The notes under the pieces are model-generated. The model was not told the origin of the DNA. It made no database searches and saw only the letters and a list, made by a program, of their open reading frames with translations. A stretch of 64,000 bases of DNA from Peribacillus simplex (lineage in GTDB: Bacteria; Bacillota; Bacilli; Bacillales; DSM-1321), in assembly GCF_900156045.1 (NCBI RefSeq), contig NZ_FTMX01000005.1, forward strand, positions 248,001 through 312,000, given 5' to 3'. Below are positions 56,466 through 64,000 of the stretch, one piece after another. The position numbers and the translations under genes were made by a program. Each line of letters begins with the position of its first letter. Within the stretch, counting starts at the first letter, position 1.

Positions 56466-57254
56466 ATGACTAAATATCCAGTTCGATATGTACAAACATT
56501 AAGGGGCGGAACCGCACATGTCATTCTTTTCAGCGATGGTAAAGAATATGTCGTGAAGTGGTTCGATACTACGAAAGATAGAGAAAAAGAAGTGGTCAAT
56601 GAATATCTGGTCGGCAAATTGGCAGAGCTCCTTTCACTTCCCGTTATCCCGTTTGACCTTGTATATATACCGGAAGAATTCATCAAGAAAACACCTGAAT
56701 TACAATCCACTAAACACAACTATAATTCTGGATACCAATATGGCTGTGTTTATATTAAAAACAGTACAGTTTTCGAAAATGTTAGAGAGAATCTTCCCAC
56801 TAAGACGGATGTTAAAAATCGAGATATGCTAGCCGGTATAACGGTATTCGACCAATGGGTAAATAACTCTGATCGAGGTACGATGAATGTCATTTTGGAA
56901 AATCTCAGTGATGGTGGCTATTATGTCCATATGATTGATCATGGGAGAGTTTTTCCGGGACGTTACAAATGGTCAGCTCAAACGCTAAGTGAAACACCGG
57001 TATATAACTACCATTGGCCTTTTTATAAATGGGCCTTCTCTCTTCTCGATGATCACACAGAGCTAACATCATATATAGAAAAAATAGTGAAATTGCCGGA
57101 CGAATCGATCTATCAAGTGATTGAATCAATCCCTAAAGAGTGGAATGTGAGCACGAAGGATAGAGATGCGCTCTACAAGTTTCTTTTAGAACAGAAAATA
57201 AAATTGCCAGATATCGTTGATCGCATCATCCAACATCATAGCAAACCAAAATAA
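56466..57254 (+). CDS. HipA-like kinase family protein
   Basis: 262 residues, ATG with AAAGGAGAC upstream. The N-terminal lobe has GGTAHVILFSDGKEYVVKWF (phosphate loop and Lys). The C-terminal part carries FDQWVNNSDRGTMNVILEN, matching the HipA/PI3K-like catalytic D-R-x3-N motif, and MIDHGRVFPG as the metal-binding Asp. Such proteins form a group of stand-alone HipA-type kinases in Bacilli, and no HipB antitoxin is adjacent, so it need not be a toxin. It sits in the glycosyltransferase/kinase cluster next to its own dead copy. Confidence 0.78.
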   Translation: MTKYPVRYVQTLRGGTAHVILFSDGKEYVVKWFDTTKDREKEVVNEYLVGKLAELLSLPVIPFDLVYIPEEFIKKTPELQSTKHNYNSGYQYGCVYIKNSTVFENVRENLPTKTDVKNRDMLAGITVFDQWVNNSDRGTMNVILENLSDGGYYVHMIDHGRVFPGRYKWSAQTLSETPVYNYHWPFYKWAFSLLDDHTELTSYIEKIVKLPDESIYQVIESIPKEWNVSTKDRDALYKFLLEQKIKLPDIVDRIIQHHSKPK

Positions 57255-57273
57255 CGCTGGTTTTATCCACAGA

Positions 57274-57316
57274 AAAAAGTAACTCCTTATTAGCTTTAAA
57301 GGAGTTACTTTTTTTA
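57274..57316 (+). terminator. Terminator of HipA-like gene
   Basis: Perfect stem AAAGTAACTCCTT / AAGGAGTTACTTT followed by TTTT. Confidence 0.85.
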
Positions 57317-57751
57317 TCTATAAATCTTTCGATTCATACTTTTTTTCCTTTTTTTAAGTTTCTTGAACAGCTCATCTCGAAAGGAAATATCCTCCTTTTT
57401 TGCAAAGTCCTACTTTAATTGAAAAGAATGATAAAACTTGCACAAAAATATGTGTAAGTATGGTCATTTCATCTTTTTTACAAAAGGAAATAAATTCACA
57501 TATGGCTTTTGGTGAAAATACATACATGAATATCTATACAAAGATACTTGTGCATATTGTGAGTTTGCTATAGTAAAGCGCCAGGTCACCAGTAATTTTT
57601 ACTGGTCCACCTCATAATCGCAGCACTATTAATAAGAAATAAGAAACAGTTATATAACGAGGTTCATGGTATAATTAACATAGTAAAACGCTTACAGTAG
57701 CAGTTTAAACTAATTGTTCGGAAAATTCATTCTATTGGGAGTCGATGAAAG
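57317..57751. other. Intergenic region upstream of prolyl hydroxylase
   Basis: Contains an ACCAGTA / TACTGGT hairpin near 57578-57596 and TATAAT near 57670 that could be the -10 of the hydroxylase gene. No gene seen. Confidence 0.4.
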
Positions 57752-58396
57752 TTGACAGTGGAAACTAAAATAAGTAAAGAACAAACTATTTTTAATCATA
57801 TTGGAAATAAAATCAAAACGGAAGACCGAGAAATTAATGTAATTGCTAGATTAGATGAACCACTAATTGTAATATTAGGGAATGTTTTAAGTGACGAAGA
57901 ATGTGACGGACTTATCAAATTGTCAAAAGACAGAATGAATCGTTCCAAAATTGGAGTTATGCACGAAGTAAATGAGATAAGAACGAGCAGTAGTATGTTT
58001 TTTCAAGAAAATGAAAATGACATCATTACCAAAATTGAAAAAAGGATTTCAACAATCATGAATATACCCATTGAGCATGGAGATGGTATTCAAATTCTTA
58101 AATATACTCCTGGGCAAGAGTATAAAGCTCATTTTGATTTTTTTACATCCTCAAGTATAGCAGCAAAAAATAATAGAATTAGCACAATCATCATGTACTT
58201 AAATGATGTGGAGCATGGGGGGGAAACTTTTTTTCCTAAACTGAATTTTTCAGTGTCTCCGCGAAAGGGAATGGCTGTGTATTTCGAATATTTCTATAAC
58301 GACAAAAATCTAAACGAACTAACTTTACACGGTGGAGCGCCCGTTATCACTGGGGAAAAATGGGTTGCAACGCAATGGATGAGGAGACAAAAATAG
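57752..58396 (+). CDS. Prolyl 4-hydroxylase, 2-oxoglutarate/Fe(II) oxygenase
   Basis: 214 residues, very similar to the biochemically known Bacillus anthracis prolyl 4-hydroxylase. Iron ligands His127 and Asp129 (AHFDFF) and His193 (TLHGGAP), and the 2-oxoglutarate anchor Lys203 (GEKWVATQW) are present, as are MYLNDVEHGGETFFPKL and the PRKGMAVYFEY block. It hydroxylates Pro in peptides, and collagen-like exosporium proteins are the suspected substrates in the B. cereus group. No collagen-like gene is in the window. TTG start with GGGAG upstream. Monocistronic. Confidence 0.92.
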   Translation: MTVETKISKEQTIFNHIGNKIKTEDREINVIARLDEPLIVILGNVLSDEECDGLIKLSKDRMNRSKIGVMHEVNEIRTSSSMFFQENENDIITKIEKRISTIMNIPIEHGDGIQILKYTPGQEYKAHFDFFTSSSIAAKNNRISTIIMYLNDVEHGGETFFPKLNFSVSPRKGMAVYFEYFYNDKNLNELTLHGGAPVITGEKWVATQWMRRQK

Positions 58397-58444
58397 TCTG
58401 CAGCTTGATATTGTGTAAACCTTAGACTCTAAAGGCCTCAATTT

Positions 58445-58471
58445 TAGGTGCCTTAGTTCATTAGGCACCTA
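58445..58471. terminator. Terminator after prolyl hydroxylase
   Basis: Perfect stem TAGGTGCCT / AGGCACCTA with a T-containing tail. Confidence 0.75.
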
Positions 58472-58592
58472 TTTGTTATCAGGATTCTGTTTATTAAAAA
58501 AGTCCAAACGAAATTTGATAAAAAAAGGATGATCACTAGTCTAAATTAACACTGGTCGGTCTTTTTGAACTCCAATATTTAGAGCACACTAT

Positions 58593-59372
58593 TCATTTAC
58601 CCTTAGTACTTTTTCTAAAATTATCGTAATCGGTCTTAATGTAATGAAATACCTTTGCGTTGCCATTATGGTCTGGATGAGTTATTTTTAATAGCCCTTT
58701 ATATTCTGCCAATACTTCTTTATTGCTCGCCGTTTTAGAAAGCCCTAATTTTTCACTATAATCATTTGATTGAGTGGTGGACTCAATATTGTAATTGTTT
58801 CTGATATTTTCTTTTAATTTTATCAATTCATTACGTAATTCAATATTTTCTTTTAATAAATCCTTTGTTTCATTTTGTAATTCACTTTTCTCATTCTTTA
58901 GAATGGCAACTTCCTTTTTGAACATATCCCTCTGCTGAATCAATATTCTTTTTGCAGTCTCATGAAGTTCTTCAATACCTTCTATATGCTTATCTTGAGC
59001 TTGTATTTTTAATTTTAATCGGTGTATGATTTCGTCCTTATTTTGATCTATGATATCATTTATAGCCAGCTTTGAAGCTGGGTCATCGTTTATGTATCCA
59101 TTGTTCCTCTTTCCGTTTCCAGAATATTTAATCTTACCTTCGCGAAGCCAGCGACTAACAGTTTGTACACTATTACTTTCTGTTACTCCTGCATCTTTTA
59201 ACATTTCAAATGCTTGATCTGTACCATCCATTATGTATCCAGTTTTTCTATTCTTGTTTCCTCCCTCATATTTAATCCTACCTTCACGAAGCCAGCGTCT
59301 AACAGTTTGTATACTGCTACTTTCTGATACTCCTGCATCCTTTAACAGGTCGAAAGCTTGATCTGTGTTCAC
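58593..59372 (-). CDS. Double helix-turn-helix, coiled-coil, J-domain protein
   Basis: 259 residues, GTG start behind AAGGGGGAAC. Two near-identical DNA-binding-type repeats lie at residues 3-47 and 52-95 (DQAF-MLKDAGV-ES-S-QTV, RWLREG-IKY), of the MerR/Xis-like winged-helix kind. They are followed by a coiled coil of about 100 residues (110-200) and a C-terminal J domain (EKLGLSKTASNKEVLAEYKG, His-Pro-Asp at 232-234). The domain order suggests a DNA-bound co-chaperone that recruits DnaK to a nucleoprotein complex. No family name known to me. Monocistronic. Confidence 0.75.
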   Translation of the reverse strand: MNTDQAFDLLKDAGVSESSSIQTVRRWLREGRIKYEGGNKNRKTGYIMDGTDQAFEMLKDAGVTESNSVQTVSRWLREGKIKYSGNGKRNNGYINDDPASKLAINDIIDQNKDEIIHRLKLKIQAQDKHIEGIEELHETAKRILIQQRDMFKKEVAILKNEKSELQNETKDLLKENIELRNELIKLKENIRNNYNIESTTQSNDYSEKLGLSKTASNKEVLAEYKGLLKITHPDHNGNAKVFHYIKTDYDNFRKSTKGK

Positions 59373-59860
59373 ATTGTTCCCCCTTTCCCCTTATTCCGCA
59401 ATGTAATATTACCCGAATGATATTAGCCTATTAAAAGGAATATATTTTACAACGAATGCGACTAATTTGTATGTCAATGTTTTAAATAATAGCATAGCCA
59501 TTTTCTAAACAAAGAACAAATAGATGAAGAATATATGACGAATATCACAGAAAGATAACGATAAGGTATCAAAATTAAAAGTGTGAAACCAGAAATACAT
59601 TATCGGTAACTACTAAAATCATGATATCAATGGTGGAGTTCGGTTATTAAGAGCAATATATACTTTCTGATTGAATCCAGGATCATGGGAACTGAGAATG
59701 AACGCTACAATATACATAAACAGATGATATCACTGGCTATGCTACCGTGCGGGATGATCTTTGGCTGAATATGAACAGAAATAAGAATCATACCAATAAT
59801 CTTATAAAGAGTACCGCAAGCAAAACGGGGATTTACAGCGTATAGGAAATTCCGATATTA
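59373..59860. other. Intergenic region, no gene seen
   Basis: About 490 bases with stops in all frames and no clear signals. Confidence 0.4.
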
Positions 59861-59903
59861 AAAATCCCAATCTCTCATGGATATAAATGAGAAATTGGGA
59901 TTT
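59861..59903 (-). terminator. Terminator downstream of PhnB-like gene
   Basis: Stem AAATCCCAATCTCTCAT / ATGAGAAATTGGGATTT with one bulge and T-rich flanks. Confidence 0.75.
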
Positions 59904-59990
59904 ATTTATTCATCAATTACGATTTAAGTTGCAACTAAAAGACTCTAAAACAGCCGCTTTTCCATGTTGATATTATTTATCTTAAGAAAA

Positions 59991-60416
59991 TTATTGTTGA
60001 CCCTCTGTATAAACTTGGAAGGTTACTCCGAATTTATCTGTTACAATCCCATAAGCAGGGCTGAAAAAAGCTTCCTGCAGTGGCATTTTCACTTCTCCAC
60101 CTTGAGATAAAGTTTCAAAGATTCGTTTTGATTTTTCAATATCATTAATTGAAATACAGATCGTTACTTGATCTCCAGATTGACTGGTTTGACCTGGAAA
60201 CGTATCGGAAAACATGAGGTCCGTTTCCCCAACCTTTAACATTGCATGTGACACAAGATCCTTTGCTTCTTCTGGCAGAGGAAATTCTGGGTTTTCGGGC
60301 ATTTCCCCAAAAGTTTGATTAAAAACGACTTTTGCATCCAATGCTTTTTCGTAAAATTGGATCGCTTCCTTTGCATTTCCGTTCATCATTAAATATGGAG
60401 ATAATCGCATTGTCAT
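59991..60416 (-). CDS. PhnB-like VOC family protein
   Basis: 141 residues of the vicinal oxygen chelate fold, PhnB/3-demethylubiquinone methyltransferase-like subgroup: LSPYLMMNGNAKEAIQFYEK at the start, HAMLKVGETDLMFSD in the middle, and the ending SPAYGIVTDKFGVTFQVYTE. The subgroup is widespread and mostly uncharacterised. ATG with AAAAGGAGC upstream. Single gene. Confidence 0.88.
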   Translation of the reverse strand: MTMRLSPYLMMNGNAKEAIQFYEKALDAKVVFNQTFGEMPENPEFPLPEEAKDLVSHAMLKVGETDLMFSDTFPGQTSQSGDQVTICISINDIEKSKRIFETLSQGGEVKMPLQEAFFSPAYGIVTDKFGVTFQVYTEGQQ

Positions 60417-60762
60417 AATTAAATAGCTCCTTTTGCTTTGAGTTTTTTACAAACCTTGAGAAATTTCCAAGCTTCCTATTGAACCGGTCAGTGGCATTAA
60501 CCACTATACCATTATTACCCATGATTGTATTTTATAACAGGGAACGTGTGTTCGTCAACGGAATTTTACTGAAAACTATCATTTTTTTTGTGTTAACGGT
60601 TGAATTTTTCCAAAATGTTTGGTCCAGACTTGCAGTATGGTCATTTCGCAAAGTATTTTCGGATAATGCAGTCATGGAAAACTACTTTTGATTACCAAAA
60701 TCTGAATCGATTTATTATCGATTTTTCACCATGAAGGATTTCAACCAAGAACAAGGTGAAAA

Positions 60763-60802
60763 GAAAAAGGCATGACTCCAGTAGATTGCCGGTTTCATGC
60801 CT
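60763..60802 (-). terminator. Terminator of DoxX gene
   Basis: Stem AGGCATGA / TCATGCCT followed by TTTTTC on the minus strand, about 40 bases past the stop codon. Confidence 0.65.
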
Positions 60803-60840
60803 CAAGGCTGTTTAATTTTTTGGGATATCGTTTATTATAA

Positions 60841-61269
60841 TTAACTTGCTATCATTTCTGAATCTTGTCTTTTTTTATGGGTTGGCAATTTAGAGTCTAT
60901 AGATAGGAAACGGCTTCCATTCATTACTAGGTGAAGTGCAATCATCATAAGAACGAGATCCAGTTCGTACCCAGTACCTTCTCCATTCCCCATAAAACCT
61001 GCTGGAAATTTCACATAAACAATTGCTCCAGCCATGATGAAAACAAGGAGGGCAGAAATTATTCTTGTTCCAAGACCTATAATTAAGGCAATTCCTCCAA
61101 CCAATTCAATAATACCTACTACATAGGCCATAAATCCTGGAATCCCTATACTTTGAAACCATCCTGCAGTGTTTTCCAATCCGCCTTTGAATTTTGACAA
61201 ACCATGCATGAAAAATGAAATTCCCAACATAACTCTTAATAAAAAGGTACCGATTTCTTGTTTATTCAT
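60841..61269 (-). CDS. DoxX family membrane protein
   Basis: 142 residues, four membrane spans. The first is FLLRVMLGISFFMHGLSKFK, with the DoxX hallmark His-Gly-x2-K-F, followed by IPGFMAYVVGIIELVGGIAL and a third and fourth hydrophobic segment ending LHLVMNGSRFLSID. DoxX-like proteins occur in redox and stress systems, and the exact role here is unknown. ATG with AGGAGATG upstream. The promoter region carries the same operator type as the blaI-like gene, so it is probably under that repressor. Confidence 0.9.
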   Translation of the reverse strand: MNKQEIGTFLLRVMLGISFFMHGLSKFKGGLENTAGWFQSIGIPGFMAYVVGIIELVGGIALIIGLGTRIISALLVFIMAGAIVYVKFPAGFMGNGEGTGYELDLVLMMIALHLVMNGSRFLSIDSKLPTHKKRQDSEMIAS

Positions 61270-61290
61270 GACACATCTCCTTTTTTTATT

Positions 61291-61313
61291 TTACACTACA
61301 AAGTGTAGTGTAA
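61291..61313. promoter_or_regulatory. BlaI-type operator upstream of doxX
   Basis: Perfect inverted repeat TTACACTACA and TGTAGTGTAA around AAG. The core ACTACA-N3-TGTAGT is of the BlaI/MecI operator kind and recurs at 62622-62640. Confidence 0.82.
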
Positions 61314-61337
61314 TGTGGTAAAAAAATCAAGTGAAAG

Positions 61338-62192
61338 TCATCCGACAATCACTATAGTCATTCCCAGAAGTAAAACCAAAACATAAATAGAAACGAAAAT
61401 CGTGGCAGTTTCAGCCCTCAAAGGAATTGATTTATGGGGCTCAATTAATTGCTGAAGTCTATAGTTAACTGATTCATTGGAGAAGTGGACAAGGACTGGA
61501 GGGGATTTATCAGTGCAACCATGTTTAATTAACTTCAATAAAGCGGCACTTATGCCTAATTCAGTCCCCATTTTATTAATCGCATTTTCGTCGGCTGATA
61601 ATTCACTAATTATTTTGTAATTTTTATGACACCATTTTGTCAGTGGGACAAACCATAACCCATCTGAGATCAGCTGTAAAATAAAGATTACAAGCGGATC
61701 ATATTTTTTTTGGTGAAAGGCTTCATGCTCCACTACCGCTTCTAGTTCATCAAAGTCCAATAATCGAATTAAACCAGTACTGAACACAATGAAAGGCCGC
61801 CTGAAACCAAGCGTAAACGCAAGAGGCCGTTCAGCGTTCACAACTAAGATATCATTGTTTACCCGATTGAATGTTTCATTTATGGATCTTGTCATATCAA
61901 CGTTTTTTGAAAGAAAAAGCTTTTGTTTAAATCTTCTGGATAAGTAATATTGCTCTGCAATTTTGAATAATGTGCTCAATATACTATAGGATAATATTAT
62001 ACTGAGCAGGGTGACGACCACAAAGTAGTATACTGAATCTTCCTTGAATAAACTAAAACAAAATTTAAAAAAGTTGGCCTTAATATTCACACCAAAGAAG
62101 ATATGTACTAAAAACGCCCCCATTTGGCACCATACTACACAGGCAATTAATAGACTCAGGCTCATAACAAAATAAGACTTTCTCTTCCACAT
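61338..62192 (-). CDS. M56 (BlaR1/MecR1-type) membrane peptidase
   Basis: 284 residues with about four membrane spans around a zinc metallopeptidase domain. The HEAFH zinc motif is at 156-160 (VVEHEAFHQKKYDP), the third ligand region is SELSADENAINK near residue 190, and FTLGFRRPFIVFSTGL is typical. It lacks the extracellular beta-lactam sensor of full BlaR1 and ends in a last membrane helix, so the input signal is unknown. Its start shares one base with the blaI-like stop (TAATG). It is expected to trigger cleavage of the repressor. Confidence 0.88.
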   Translation of the reverse strand: MWKRKSYFVMSLSLLIACVVWCQMGAFLVHIFFGVNIKANFFKFCFSLFKEDSVYYFVVVTLLSIILSYSILSTLFKIAEQYYLSRRFKQKLFLSKNVDMTRSINETFNRVNNDILVVNAERPLAFTLGFRRPFIVFSTGLIRLLDFDELEAVVEHEAFHQKKYDPLVIFILQLISDGLWFVPLTKWCHKNYKIISELSADENAINKMGTELGISAALLKLIKHGCTDKSPPVLVHFSNESVNYRLQQLIEPHKSIPLRAETATIFVSIYVLVLLLGMTIVIVG

Positions 62193-62608
62193 TATAATTT
62201 ATCCTTTTTTAACGATTGGATTTTTTGTTCCAATTTTTCAATTAAACCTTGGTCAGCGTCTTTCATGGCATCCAGCATATGGCTTATGACCGCCCCGCCA
62301 AATTCATCCAGCAAATTCTCAGTCAGTTTCTTTGACTGCTCTTCCAAAAACTCCGCTTTGGACTGCACCGGGCGAAATAATGAAAGTCTCCCTTCAGACC
62401 TCTTTTCAAGAATTCCTTTTTCTACTAAACGATTCATGACGGTCATTACTGTGTTGAAATTGATAGGTTTATCTAGCTCCAATGATTGCTGAACCGATTT
62501 AATGCTCTGTTCATCTTTATCCCATAAATATTCCATGATATTAGCTTCCAATGGACCAAAGAAACGATTCAGTCCAACTTCATCATATTTAAAATTTTTA
62601 ATATTCAT
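62192..62608 (-). CDS. BlaI/MecI/CopY family repressor
   Basis: 138 residues. The N-terminal winged helix (LEANIMEYLWDKDEQSIKSV, FNTVMTVMNRLVEKGILEKR) matches BlaI, and the C-terminal dimerisation helices follow. It is a dimeric repressor removed by proteolysis when the membrane partner is activated. It has an operator of its own 14 bases upstream of the start and shares that operator type with doxX, so the regulon includes at least these three genes. No beta-lactamase gene is nearby. Confidence 0.92.
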   Translation of the reverse strand: MNIKNFKYDEVGLNRFFGPLEANIMEYLWDKDEQSIKSVQQSLELDKPINFNTVMTVMNRLVEKGILEKRSEGRLSLFRPVQSKAEFLEEQSKKLTENLLDEFGGAVISHMLDAMKDADQGLIEKLEQKIQSLKKDKL

Positions 62609-62621
62609 CTTTTACCACCTC

Positions 62622-62640
62622 CCACTACAAATTGTAGTGG
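62622..62640. promoter_or_regulatory. BlaI-type operator upstream of blaI-like gene
   Basis: CCACTACA and TGTAGTGG around AAT, the same core as at 61291-61313. It implies autoregulation. Confidence 0.82.
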
Positions 62641-62840
62641 AAATTCTTGTTACAATCAAGTTTCACCCGGAAGATTAGTTTCACGGATTTCTATAGATTG
62701 ACTTTTCAGGACCCTATGTCCTTGCTTTACCAAGTTCCTCTGGTTCTCCACCTCTATTACACTGCACTCCTTTTTTCAGTAGCAAATGTTCATCCGTTCC
62801 TTTTTCCTTATAAGCAGTGATCAAAATTTGTTGATAAAAT

Positions 62841-62868
62841 AAAAAAACGAGCCTATTGGAGGCTCGTT
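62841..62868 (-). terminator. Terminator of oxidoreductase gene
   Basis: Stem ACGAGCC / GGCTCGT followed by seven T on the minus strand, adjoining the stop codon. Confidence 0.85.
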
Positions 62869-63549
62869 TCACAGATAAATAGTTTCTCTTTGTGCAAGTT
62901 TCTCTATTTCATCCGAATTATAAAAATGATATCCTTTTGCCGTCTTTTGGGCCGCAGCGTACATTGCAGCAGCTACTTTGTTTGCTTCTATTGCACGATA
63001 AGGGCGTAAAGGGCCAACGAAGATATATTTAGCAAAAGTACTTATCAGCCCAGAAATCTTTTCACCTGCCCTGAATTCCTTGCGTTCTCCAAGAAGTAAG
63101 GACGGGCGGAATATATGTACAGTATTCAATTCCAAGTGTTGTAGTGTTACTTCTACATCGCCCTTAACACGACTGTAGAAAAACCTTGATTTGGAATTGG
63201 CTCCCATAGCTGTTATGACGAGTAATTTTTCAACATTCGCTGTCTTTGCCATTTTAGTTGCTTCGATAACATAGTCATAATCCACTTTGCGAAAAGCATC
63301 CTTCGATTTAGCCTTTTTGATCGTAGTACCCAAACAAATGAAAACATCGCTGACTTTGAACAAATCGGCATACTTGGATAATTTATCGAAATCCACTACA
63401 TGGCCTATGCACTTGGGATCAGTGAATTTCATTTCGCTTCTTGTCAGAAAATGGATTTCACTATAGATTTTGCTGTTGCTTAGCTCTTTAATCAACTTGG
63501 TGCCGACCAAACCTGTAGCCCCTAAAATCAATGCCGTCTTATTAGTCAT
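62869..63549 (-). CDS. NAD(P)-binding atypical SDR oxidoreductase
   Basis: 226 residues. Rossmann motif ILGATGLVGTKL at residues 8-19, then DVFICLGTTIKKAKSK and VEKLLVITAMGANSKSRFFY, the HTATIP2/YraN-like atypical short-chain dehydrogenase pattern, and a C-terminal FRPSLLLGERKEFR with LRPYRAIEANKVAAAM. It binds NAD(P); substrate and reaction are not known for most members. ATG with AAGGGAATC upstream. Monocistronic with its own terminator. Confidence 0.88.
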   Translation of the reverse strand: MTNKTALILGATGLVGTKLIKELSNSKIYSEIHFLTRSEMKFTDPKCIGHVVDFDKLSKYADLFKVSDVFICLGTTIKKAKSKDAFRKVDYDYVIEATKMAKTANVEKLLVITAMGANSKSRFFYSRVKGDVEVTLQHLELNTVHIFRPSLLLGERKEFRAGEKISGLISTFAKYIFVGPLRPYRAIEANKVAAAMYAAAQKTAKGYHFYNSDEIEKLAQRETIYL

Positions 63550-63622
63550 GATTCCCTTCTTTCTATAATTAGCAACTAAATATCAATCATATCCATTTTA
63601 ACTATAACCAAGCTTAATAGGA

Positions 63623-64000
63623 CTAAGATAAATGATTTACTTGATTGAAATCATCAATTATCCAAGAGTCGACTTCAAATCTAATCGTACTCAAACATGC
63701 ATTAAACAATCGCATTTCGTTGGATACGATTGACTCGTTTGACATCAAGCGTAAAATAAAATGAATGACGGCTCCATGTGCAACTAGTATAACTTTCTTA
63801 TCGGGATACTCCTTCTGAATTTCCTGGAGTCCATTCATCAGCCTGTTTCGTAAAGATTCTTGATTTTCTTGACCAGGATATTCTTTATTCACGAATGCTG
63901 ACTCCCTTTCAGCTGCTGTCATTCCTTCAGCGACGCCAAAATTCTTTTCAATGAATTCCATTTTTTCAATAACCGGGACTTCAATATAATGCGAAATGAT
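63623..64000 (-). CDS. Histidine phosphatase family protein, 5' end outside window
   Basis: Phosphoglycerate-mutase-like phosphatase. The frame stays open to the window edge (126 codons), so the ATG at 63961 is internal. Visible are EFIEKNFGVAEGMTAAERE, a region typical of the family after the first 60 residues, and the second catalytic His in VILVAHGAVIHFILR. The N-terminal RHG motif must lie beyond the edge. It could be a broad phosphatase or a cobalamin- or glycerate-type enzyme; this part cannot decide. Confidence 0.8.
   Translation of the reverse strand: MISHYIEVPVIEKMEFIEKNFGVAEGMTAAERESAFVNKEYPGQENQESLRNRLMNGLQEIQKEYPDKKVILVAHGAVIHFILRLMSNESIVSNEMRLFNACLSTIRFEVDSWIIDDFNQVNHLS

Noticed and set aside
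56466-57254. HipA-like kinase as a toxin-antitoxin module
   Set aside because: No HipB-like repressor or other antitoxin is adjacent, and the protein is of the stand-alone type with a duplicate beside it.

Overview
The window looks like a chromosomal segment of an endospore-forming, low-GC Firmicute of the family Bacillaceae (Bacillus sensu lato; Peribacillus is a reasonable guess, but that is inference). Supporting this are strong GGAGG ribosome sites with many TTG and GTG starts, CtsR boxes upstream of clpE, Bacillus-type Fur boxes, a complete opuCABCD operon, a likely gamma-type SASP, a SpeD, and a Bacillus-type prolyl 4-hydroxylase. Most genes lie on the minus strand. Both edges cut genes: DUF1641 on the left and a histidine phosphatase on the right. 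I saw no rRNA, tRNA or CRISPR array.

Layout. 1-8.5 kb: formate dehydrogenase alpha subunit with its DUF1641 partner, type I pullulanase, and clpE with a sigma-A promoter overlapped by CtsR boxes. 8.7-15.6 kb: a VOC protein, an NlpC/P60 cell-wall peptidase, a YdjM-like protein behind a LexA-like box, a divergent LysR/YeiH pair, and an E. coli-type speD. 15.8-20.6 kb: the opuC osmoprotectant ABC operon behind a likely sigma-B promoter, then an acyl-CoA dehydrogenase. 21-22 kb: a decay zone with the second copy of a 219-bp MITE-like element (first copy at 6.0 kb), an HU pseudogene and a 75-residue protein that has a dead copy at 31.7 kb. 22.9-29.3 kb: two Tat-linked modules, phoX-tatA-nucleotidase behind a Pho-type operator, and a Tat-exported multicopper oxidase plus ZIP transporter behind an MntR-like palindrome with a second tatA downstream. 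29.5-38 kb: a second NlpC/P60 protein, small spore-type genes, an MFS exporter, a Fur-controlled flavodoxin/YkuO-like pair, an IDEAL-domain protein below a double Fur box, and several broken genes.

38.7-58.4 kb is the most unusual part. It encodes sugar-nucleotide supply: PgcA (Glc-6-P to Glc-1-P), GtaB (UDP-Glc), Ugd (UDP-GlcA) and a UDP-glucuronate 4-epimerase (UDP-GalA). Three GT4 glycosyltransferases follow, two of them carrying long low-complexity C-terminal tails (one Glu/Thr/Lys, one Leu-Gln-Gln repeat). Around them sit two kinase-like proteins (one a tandem duplication, one lacking the likely catalytic Asp), a HipA-like kinase with a dead copy, a Nudix hydrolase with a dead copy, a repeat-built coiled-coil protein between two integrase remnants, and a prolyl 4-hydroxylase. 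The whole reads as a duplicating and decaying surface or spore glycoconjugate locus; its role is inferred, not shown.

58.6-64 kb: a protein with two helix-turn-helix repeats, a coiled coil and a J domain; a PhnB-like protein; a BlaI/BlaR1-type pair whose operator is repeated in front of a DoxX gene; an NAD(P)-binding oxidoreductase; and the partial phosphatase.
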